Source of the DNA: Whalleya microplaca
Taxonomy: Eukaryota; Ascomycota; Sordariomycetes; Xylariales; Xylariaceae
Length of the DNA: 64,000 bases
Assembly: GCA_022497155.1 (NCBI GenBank)
Contig: MU385738.1
Span: forward strand, 434,001-498,000
Direction of reading: 5' to 3'
Positions 46,399 through 55,518 of the stretch are shown here, in pieces; positions within the stretch are counted from its first letter, which is position 1; each line of letters begins with the position of its first letter. Both the position numbers and the translations under genes were made by a program. The notes under the pieces were generated by a model. That model worked only from the letters and a program-made list of their open reading frames with translations. It was not told the DNA's origin and searched no databases.

Positions 46399-48432
46399 CT
46401 ATAGGTCTTCTGTCAGCAAAACGAAATAACTGGGGGTCTATGAACTAGGTGGTATAAGAAATTGTATGTGGTATTAATGATTGTGAAGAAAGGAATCATA
46501 GTAATGAATGGTTGTTTAAAGAAAATACAAGTGAACTTTTGTTTTGATGGGCCCAAGAACTAACCTTTGATAGATTGATCTTTTCACTGGCGGGTAGCTT
46601 GTTGATGGCGATGTGCGAGAGCAGACAGAATGGTTGTAGACGGCGAAGGTAGTGTATGCGCAAACTCGAGGCTTGTATGTGGTGAGCAGCGATGACAGGC
46701 TGACAGTAGGCGGTCTTGGTGGTGATAGCGTACGGGCACGTGGGAACCAACAAGGCTGAGGGTGGAAGAGAATTTTTGTTGTAGGTTATTGTGATTACCA
46801 ATTTGACTTGATGAATTCTGTCGGGTGGCAGGTCTTAGTTTTATGGAAAGATGTTTTTGCCGGGTTGGGTGTTGTTAGTTGAGTTGTTTACTGGATGGAG
46901 TATGATTAGGTAGTGGAAGATGTTCTGGTGGTGAATGAAGATCAGGTCGTGGGGATTGGGTGTTTTATGTGTTTGCTCGAAACTAGAATTTATGACTGCA
47001 AGTAAACAGGAAAGAACCTGGAGTTGTTGTTAGGGTAAATGAAAAAATAGGTGGGAAGAACAGGAGAAATGTACTTTCGCTTGCCTGAGGAAAGAACGTC
47101 AGTATAGTCCGTGCGAAGTTGCACTTGAGCTATGAGTGGTCAGGTGTATCTTTCAGAGATTGGAAAACATCAGACGAACAACAAATCATCCAACTGCATA
47201 GGGCAATCACTTACAATAGGGAAGTCGTGATTTTTCCGAGGCAGCCTATGACTGGTAGATTTCCCCACAGTGCCAGAAAAGTATACCGTTTGGCGGTGCG
47301 CATTTGCAGATGACTGTAGATAGTGTTATCGCGACGTCTGATATACCACATCTGGGAGATAGATAGTGCACTGAAGTGTGGTAGGCTGGAGTCCTATATG
47401 GACACTTCAGTGGCTAAATAGAATGGACAACACTTACCCCTAGTGTGGTTGCCTCTGGCAGGGAAATCTTGCTAAACTGGCTGTTGCCTTGGTATTTAGA
47501 CGACAAACAATGCTTTGCGGGTGGATGTAGGCGGTCGGTAGGTAATCTTCCTCGAGTCGAGATACCTATGGTAGATAGACAATAGTGAGCTATCAGTATG
47601 CTAGCAGCTATCATTGTAGCGCAATAGGTTTTAGGACTCTACTTACTGTTATGTATCACGAGGAGCTTATTATGATCCTCCCTGGTATTGTCAATGGCCT
47701 TGTGTCATCAATGAATATCGATGCCTTTCGTATGAGACAATCGAGGGAAAGGTAGTGATCAACTCTTGGGCCCCGGGCACATCCGGATGAGCTTGTGTTC
47801 TTTTTCGGCTCAGCAATCGCTTCTGTAATATGTGGTTAGTTATTGATGCTTTATGTAGACATCGGTTATGAGTAGTGATGAAGGCAATTCCAGCAAATAG
47901 AACGACACAATCGGTCCTAATGTTTCAGGGTTGATTCACACAACCTGTATGCTAGAGGAATATACTTACCTGGAGAGGGTGGGACCTGATGGCGATGAAT
48001 GAGGAAGAGGCGAAAACAGGAGAATGAACCGGCTTTCAAATTGAATCTTCGCAATGTAACGTTAGGGATACCGTGATATTCAGGTCTCAGCTGCCGGTAT
48101 ATCTAGAATTGAACGGCTGATTGAGTATACCTAAATGGTCAGCACACTTCGTGACGAGGTTTCTTCTGTTAGTGCTTCAACATACTGGTCTTTGCAGTGG
48201 CCAAGGTTGCCTCAAATCTCACCAGATGAACACCTATGCGTATCGTAGAAGAGAAGAACCCGTAAAGGTTTGTTGAAATATGGAACGAACCGATATTCGA
48301 AACCCTAGGACACGCTCGGATATTTGAGGCCTAGAGGCGTCTTTGATACTCAGGGCGGCTAGTCAAATGGTACCGTCGTAAATCAGTCACTTATGCGATG
48401 TAGATGTCGGGGGAGAGGGACGAGAGGATGGA
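46399..48432. other. Upstream region of the RRM gene
   Basis: The first 170 bases look like an intron, followed by a possible upstream exon (46565 to about 46800, minus strand). Beyond that I see only short open frames without motifs. Confidence 0.4.
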
Positions 48433-48639
48433 GATGTCACAGTGACCAAAATGGTGTGGCCCTTGTGACAGGAGACGAGAAGACGAGGACGAGAGGACGG
48501 GGATGTCACAGTGACCAAAATGGTGTGGCCCTTGTGACAGGAGACGAGAAGACGAGGACGAGAGGACGGGAATGTCACAGTGACCAAAATGGTTTGGCCC
48601 TTGTGGCAGTGGACGAGAAGATGAGGACGAAAGGATGGG
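48433..48639 (+). repeat. 69-bp minisatellite, three units
   Basis: Units start at 48433, 48502 and 48571 and begin GATGTCACAGTGACCAAAAT. Because 69 is a multiple of three, open frames cross the array on both strands (plus 48393-48740, minus 48387-48716), reading as 23-residue repeats. I do not accept either as a gene without expression data. GA-rich sequence follows to about 48780. Confidence 0.85.
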
Positions 48640-50509
48640 GACGAGAGCAGATGTTCGAGAGGAGAAGAGTCAAGTGGGAGGAGGGAAGAGTAGAAGAGGA
48701 AGGTGGAAGTAGGCAAGAGAAGAAGATGGAAGTGGTATGAGGGAAGCAGGAGGAGGGAAGTGGGAAGAGGGAGTGGGGGTGGAAGGGTTATGTCTATCGC
48801 AAGTTATTCAGCTTGAGAAGACAACACCCTAGATCAGAGAAGATGTGTAGTCCTTTGTAATATGGAATCGAGCACCAGTGGCTTACCTAAGTAGTGAAGG
48901 CTACAGGATGGGACAAATTAGTACGACAATTCTTTCTCGTTACGGAGGAGATACGGTAAACGGAGGAGATACGGTGGAAGAATTTGGATGCCGATGTGGC
49001 CGCCCATTACCTTGTTGTTAGAATATGTAATGGAAAGGTTCCTGAAACTGTTATTGTAGGCAGCGGGTGGTCTATTGCTTGTCGGTATGTTGACGAGTGA
49101 AGACGTGTTCTCCGCAACCGGAGAGTGGCCCTAATTGTCCGGGTTGTAGGTAGGTCGCGAATACCGGCGGAGAAGAAGGCAGACGAGGATGGTAATATGA
49201 CTAGTACACCGTGGTGAAACTCGAGTTCTTGGGATTGAGGGTCTAGTACATAGATAGCTGATCGTAGGTGGTCGAGGCTGATGGCGTCCCCTGAAACGAG
49301 TGCTGAGAAAGTACTAGTACAGAGGGTGAAGATTAGCAAGATCACGATCTGTTCGCATGATATACTCAACATAATATTTAGATCTTGCGCCTGGCATACT
49401 GATGGCAGATTTGTTCTCGCTGTAGTATTTGATGTCAGGGAATTGCTGCTGAGTCAGTTGTCCTGGAAGCCATCGTCGGGGGCTACGAGATGCGATATTC
49501 AATAACGTATAACTTACTATAATCCTACCCGAAGGTGAGTCGGGTATGCGAGTCCTCGTTGTATATTCCTTGTGACCTGTTGAAGTTAGTATCTAACGTG
49601 GTTGTCGATGACTCGTGGATCTGGGGGTTGGGTATTGCGTCAAATTTCCTTGTGATATTCCTCTGCTTACCACCACTGCGTCTGTCTCCGTTCTTGTCGC
49701 GCCGCAATAGACCAAGGGCTATATATAGGCAACGACGTAGTTCTTGTGACTTTGTTGAAGGCGGAACAAGAGCTGCCGTGAGCCTGTCGCGTCGGCCGTT
49801 GAAGGAAGCGCTGAAGATAAGAACAAGATGATCTTCTCGAGGGATATTCGACCAGGCGTGAGAGTGTAAGGCGTCGGAATATCTGCTCGCGTCAGTAGAT
49901 GTCTGCTGGATTCGGGTGCCTTGGTTGATGGTCTGTTACCATCCACGGGTATGGGTGGAATCAACGTACCTGTGGGGGCTAAGTCACTGGATACGTTTCT
50001 GAAGATTGGACGAACCTCCACGCTCTAGATCAAGTTAGTAAGATGGTAATTGCCTTCCAATGGCTCACGCCCCCAAGCGGAAGTCATAGACATGCTTCCT
50101 GGTCAGCATATATGCATCCCTAATATCCTACTACGTAGTGAAACATGCCCAGTTGCCACATATATGCTAAAGAGTGCTCTATTTCAGCATAAGGGACCGT
50201 AGGCCACTCTTCTAGACAATCACACCCGGCCTAAATGCTCCCTATGACCCGTTACCGGGAACTAGGAGAACCTAAACCCAACAATTGCACTCGATGACGA
50301 TACTTGCGATCAGGGTAATGGAGTAGACGTACATTTGCTTGTAGAAGTCTTTGCAGGACTGTAGTAGAACAAGTGGCCACGCTGTCGTTCCGCCATGCGA
50401 GTACGACGAACTCGTTACGACGGGAGGTATCCTAATAGGAATACAGGGCGTTGGCAATACGTGGTCGTTCAAGCCGCCGATGACCTGGTGTCAGAAGGAC
50501 CTGCGGTAG
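48640..50509. other. Gene-free stretch
   Basis: 1.9 kb containing purine-rich DNA at its start and then mixed sequence with many short frames. No motif-bearing ORF or RNA gene was seen. Confidence 0.4.
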
Positions 50510-50635
50510 TGTTAGAGTTCTTTGTTAGGCTTCATGTATGGAGAGATTGTTCGGAGAACAACCTGTTAGTTAAGTCTCCGTGGAACAACTGTGTTGTTTT
50601 GCTACCTCATACGTTTATCTCGTGACAGTTGCAGT
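50510..50635 (+). repeat. Direct repeat, copy 1
   Basis: About 120 bp related to 51090-51210. Shared words include aacaactgtgttgttttgct, TTAGGCTT near the start, and a CATACGTTTATCTCGTGAC / CATACATTTATCTTGTGAC pair at the end. Confidence 0.7.
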
Positions 50636-51089
50636 CTCGGTATGGCGAATAGCGGCAAGACAGTAAGCCATATGGGTAGAGGAATAAGGAACTTGCAGCA
50701 TAATGGTTGATGATGCAGTGCCCGAAGAGAGAATATAGCATGGACCAACGGTAAACCACGCATCTACGGACAGGTCTTGCCAGATTGGATACACTGATGT
50801 CAATATGGGACGAAGTAATGAGGAGCATACCTAGGCAATAGCCTAATTAGTAGGAGGTGGAGCGACAGAAAGGGGGCAATGCCACTTATAGGCATATATA
50901 CATGTATCCTACGGGCGGCTGCCATACGTAGGCCCACACCCTCAGCCCTATAGGGCGTATATGAGCAACTACCACGTTATAAATACCTATCCTAGCATGC
51001 GTATATGCTCCAAAGGGGGCTCTGTGGGTGGCGTGGGATAGAAGCGGTCCCCCAGCTTTAAGTACTGTTGTAGTAGACGCAGCGTTAGG

Positions 51090-51210
51090 GGATCCTTTGC
51101 TAGGCTTACGTATAGAGAGGTTGTCCCTCAAACAACCTCTCAGTTCGTTCCTCGTGTAACAACTGTGTTGTTTTGCTACCCCATACATTTATCTTGTGAC
51201 ACGCAGGTTA
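51090..51210 (+). repeat. Direct repeat, copy 2
   Basis: Partner of 50510-50635, about 580 bp downstream in the same orientation. Its right edge runs straight into block B of the dispersed repeat also found at 33.5 kb. Confidence 0.7.
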
Positions 51211-51613
51211 GGAGTCTCATAGTAGTTACAATTATAGAGGTATCATCAATAGACTCTGTAAGGTGAACACCCTGCAATATATCTACATTTTGTAGGCCGT
51301 ATGGTGATGATTGTGCTACGTTCGTGTGGACGAAGACCTATCTACTCTAGTCTCCCTGTCTGATGAACAAAAGAGATTATTCTTCGTCAACGCTCCGCGA
51401 CGTATAAGGACGGCTGGAAAATTGCAAGCAGAGAGAACGCTCCCCCGGAGATCAAAAGTAGGAACAATCACGGCTGACTCCAATTAGGGCTCCTTCAGAG
51501 ATCAAACTGAGAAGAACAGATACTACACTTGATCTAAGCCAAAGCAAAGAGAGCTGATGTAGGCCGCCCACTACCAGCCGCCCTACAATCCGACAAATGC
51601 CACAATAAAATCG
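51201..51613 (+). repeat. Dispersed repeat, copy 2 (blocks B and A separated)
   Basis: Block B at 51201-51247 and block A at about 51552-51613 match 33519-33669. Here roughly 300 bp, including the U2-like sequence, lies between them. Confidence 0.5.
51400..51558 (-). ncRNA. U2 snRNA-like sequence (gene variant or pseudogene)
   Basis: Read on the minus strand from about 51558 inward, the sequence runs CTCTCTTTGC, GGCTTAGATCAAG, then TGTAGTATCTGTTCTT. This is the 5' core of U2 snRNA, including GTAGTA, which pairs with the intron branch site. Stem-loop IIa is intact (TCAG...CTGA). A possible Sm site reads ACTTTTG (one base from ATTTTTG), followed by a CTCC/GGAG hairpin. Two bases are missing where stem-loop I normally has GCC-loop-GGC, which weakens that stem. 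The conserved core makes U2 ancestry nearly certain. The altered stem I, the imperfect Sm site and the repeat setting leave open whether it is functional. The 3' end at about 51400 is approximate. Confidence 0.7.
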
Positions 51614-53621
51614 ACCGGGAACCAGTAGCTCACAGTCATGGATACGATGACTGGGTATTGAGTCGTAAATATACAGAGGAGCCAAACAGCGAAGTGCCGA
51701 TGGCGCTGTGAGAAATCGAACCTGACTCCAATGGTATCTCCTAGACGCCCGCCTGTCCTTATCTTCGCATCTACGTGCCAGTAGTTTCGGTAGCCATAGT
51801 CTGTACATATCCATCAAATAAATGTGTAGAATATCGAAGGGTTTCGCATCGTAGGGTGGTTATTCGCAGTGATCGGGGCTATAGCTGGAGTTCGTAGATC
51901 ATGTTCGAGTAGACAGTGTCGAGGGGATTCTGGTTCCTGTTACGATTCAGGCTTCTCTTCTTATTGTGCTGCTAATATGACACGATACCGGTTTTTGAAT
52001 GCTCCTCACTTTCGGTGTTTCCGAGACGGCCATCTCGAGAGGTTATGGGATTGTGGGCGCCTTGCTGCTGTCTCTCGATAGAGCTCTGGACCGTCTCGAC
52101 TCTTCCCAAGCCTTCTTCCACGAGATCTCCGTTCTCCCTGGTGGAGGGCCCATCTCCTTTCCCTCTAAGCTCTGATTATGCTGATAGACGGTGGACTGGT
52201 CGCCTTTCTTAGGCTTCATCGGTGACCGAAGTTGAAAAATCGAGTGCGGTGGAATGTGTTCTAGCATGACGGCGTCTGCAAGAATTGGAAACTTTGGCTA
52301 AATGGACGAGGTTCGTCGAAACGGATGCTTGGATACAGTAGGTCGGAAAACAGTCGAAGGGAATATAGGAACCTGCAGAGGCACTGGTACGGTCCAGTGA
52401 ATAATTATTAAATTAGTCCTAGTCGGTAAGAGATGGATAGTGAAGATGGTGTTGCTTGTAGTAAGAGGTACCTCTACATGGCTTAATTGACAAGCAAGCT
52501 ACATGTTTGCAATACCATATACATGAGGGTTAAACGCATAGAATGGCTTACAGAACTATCCAAGTCGTCTGATCTTACAATAATTAGAGAGGAGTGGCAA
52601 CAACGAATAATGCGTATGAAGGCTGGGCAGGTATCCTAGATCGTCCCACCTAAAGGAAGCAAGGCGGCTCCCTTTCTGCTCCTTTGACCACACACATGGG
52701 CATTGTTTTGGAGTAGCTATGTTCAAGATAAGACTTAGACGGCCCTCTTTGTTCTTCAATTCTCGAAGACATTGGCATTATTTTTGATTGTCTTTCATCG
52801 CCGAGTCCAGGCACAAAATGAATGAAAAATCTTGTCTAGTACTTTGATGTGCGTCCAAAGCCATGGTTCGCAGTCCTGCAAAGAGGTCCTACCAGAGACA
52901 TTGAAGGCCAAACAATCCAATCCAGGTAATTGCCTAGTACAATAGGGACAGCATGAAGGGGGAAATATATAACGGAAGATCCTGACCAGTTACATTTATG
53001 TCTCCACCACCAATTGACTAACTACATCATAGCATCTAGCGGTACTTCTACGCGTATTTATGAAATTGTGGACTTCAGCCAGCCCTCCCACTGACCACAA
53101 TGATATCGATTAAACGTAAAACGAAGCGCAGTAAGGTGAGTGGCAGGATCTGCAAACGCGGTACTACAGATATGATCGTGAGGCTGGAAAGCGGCGAAGG
53201 GGGAAATAAGGCGATACCGTGGACCGAGGAAGTGATCTCTAGCGTACTTAGATGTAAGTTGAAACCGTTACCATCGAAGATGAAGTATTTCACTGCTGTC
53301 TCAGTAGTAGAGGTTGAAGCATCTGCGGAGGTATCCGAGGCAAGCAAGAAATAGTCAAGCAGAAGCTCCATATCTAGCGGAATTTTGGGAATTGCGGTAG
53401 GTAACGTAGTGTTTTGTACTATATTGCTGCTCTACTGCTACCATACTGCTACCAGAATGCCAAAGGCCTGTTGCGCTCTATTTGAATAATCGAGATATTC
53501 TTGTTCGGCTTGTCTGTTGGCTGAAAGAGCCTACTCAACACTTCAGTAAATGGAAAACTGATCCCACATTACTGCATGCCACATATCTATTCGTAGATTC
53601 TAGAATCATAGTGTCGTGGGA
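51614..53621. other. Gene-free stretch with one weak ORF
   Basis: A plus-strand frame at 53100-53354 (84 residues, Lys-rich then Glu/Ser-rich, MISIKRKTKRSKVSG start) is the best candidate, with a near-equal frame on the opposite strand; neither shows a motif. Nothing else seen. Confidence 0.4.
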
Positions 53622-54350
53622 TTGCTGACTAAGCACAGCACATCCCATGTATCTAATAGCAGCTCAACCTCACACCTCATCTCATCGTAAACAACTACAA
53701 CACACACATATATACAACAGATGAATTCAAAAGGAACCCCGTTGCGCAGCCTGAAGCACCTTATATCGTGCTGAGAGACGTGATACATAGTATAGGTATC
53801 TGATTTGACCAACAATGATGGCATCTACGGTCTAGTTCCCTAGGCTGTAGTGCAACAGGCTGGTGAGGACATCGCGACAGGCTAGGTATAGGGGGTCGAC
53901 GAAGATAGGGCTACAGAAGATGTCGGCGACAGGACACTCAATACACTAACTATAGACTGTACAGGATGTCAATGACATGGTTATAGGGAATATTGGCAGC
54001 ACACGACCTCACAGGATAGCTGGTAGCTGACTAAGCACCTCACACTCCATATATCTGATAGCAGCACAAGCTCATCTCATCCATCCATCAATCAACAATA
54101 CATAACACAGAGATACACAGCAGACAATTTCAATAGGAGCCACCACTATCACAGCCATAAGCACCGTATATAGTGCTAACAGTGAGAGACGTAATATGAT
54201 ACTTAAGCGATATCGTCGACTAGCTGGAGGGATCATTGACAGACACCTTTAAGGGGTGTTGACAAATAGTTATACCTCCAGTCTGTCGGCGACGGTATCA
54301 ATGTCAGGGCTTCGGAAGATATCGATGATAGACAACAAAGGACGTCGATA
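53622..54350 (+). repeat. Diverged tandem duplication with a period of about 400 bp
   Basis: 53622-53830 and 54028-54240 align along most of their length: both begin gctgactaagcac, have CATGTATCTAATAGCAGC / CATATATCTGATAGCAGC, and end near GAGAGACGTGATA / GAGAGACGTAATA. Sequence after each copy is also related (GAAGATGTCGGCGACAG versus GAAGATATCGATGATAG). No ORF spans it. Confidence 0.65.
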
Positions 54351-55518
54351 CCAGACCTAGCTAGACCTAGACAAGTCCTGCCGGCAGGTCTTGTCCCACA
54401 GTCCCCTGCACAGATCTGGTTCAGACTACGAGGGGTCTTCCATAACTACATTCTTGCAAAGTATCAATTGAACATGAGTTACCAGTAGATAGAATATTTT
54501 AGCTCTCCGCTCAAGCTAATACTAGAGGAATCCTTTGAAGTAGATATGCTGTACTTGCTCGACATGCTGCTCTCGTAGATAATACATAGAATGTGATTTG
54601 GAAGTATTCCTTAGTGAAGGGTGTAATTGTACTTGTTATAGTTGTGTTAATACACGTACTTGTAATCTGTCCACTTTCAATTGTGTAGACTATCAAAGAG
54701 TAAGATGCTCTGCATATTGTATGTGCATGTATTCTTGTGCCGTTCTGTCTCTTCCAAGAGAGCATCTACTGCATGTGATGAAAGGAGGTCAGATTAGGGT
54801 CCGGTCGGGGTCCGAATGGAGGGGCTACATGAATGCATGTATGTAGATGTACCTTGGTAGGTACGCTGGTGTGTACACTGTATGTATGCATACAATGTTG
54901 CGAATGAAGTAGGTACATGATAGTGCTAAAGGAGCCGACGGTCGCTACCTAATAAATTCGCTGAGGGTCGCCGGAGAATTCGAATGCGGGGCAAACGGCA
55001 GCTGTCCTTAAATCTACCTACACATGTATGCACGTAACGGGTTAGGTTACATAGGTAACAAGAGCCTAGACCCAATTATTGAGGCTGGGGAGTAACGGGG
55101 GCCCAAACTGGGGGTTACCGGGGCCACTGGGCTGCCGAGGGCACTGGTCTATCAGATCCAGGCCCCCAACGACAGCCGTCCACCAGCCGTCCACCAGCCA
55201 ATTACACCGAGATCGTCTACACCACCTCCGCCGTCCGATTTACACCAGTTCACACCCGATTACACCAAACCTACCAACGATCCTATCCCATCACGATCCT
55301 ACTTAGCCCTACTGTAGAGCGGGCGCATTAGTGTGCAAGTCGATTTCGGTCTGGGTTCAAATGGTTCAAATGGTATCGCTGAACCGGTCAAGATGAAACA
55401 GATCTCCTCCTCATTGGGAACCTGACGTTTCGACACCCTGACAGCCACCCTACCACCTATACTACCACCTTTACCTACCTAGGCTGCTAAGGGAATACAT
55501 ACATTAGCAAGAGCAGCA
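54351..55518. other. Promoter side of the HbrB gene
   Basis: Contains repeated TACCT/AGGTA words at 54840-55060 and 55465-55485, common in Sordariomycete upstream regions, and a short tandem CCAGCCGTCCA at about 55180. A pyrimidine-rich leader precedes the start codon. No gene. Confidence 0.45.
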
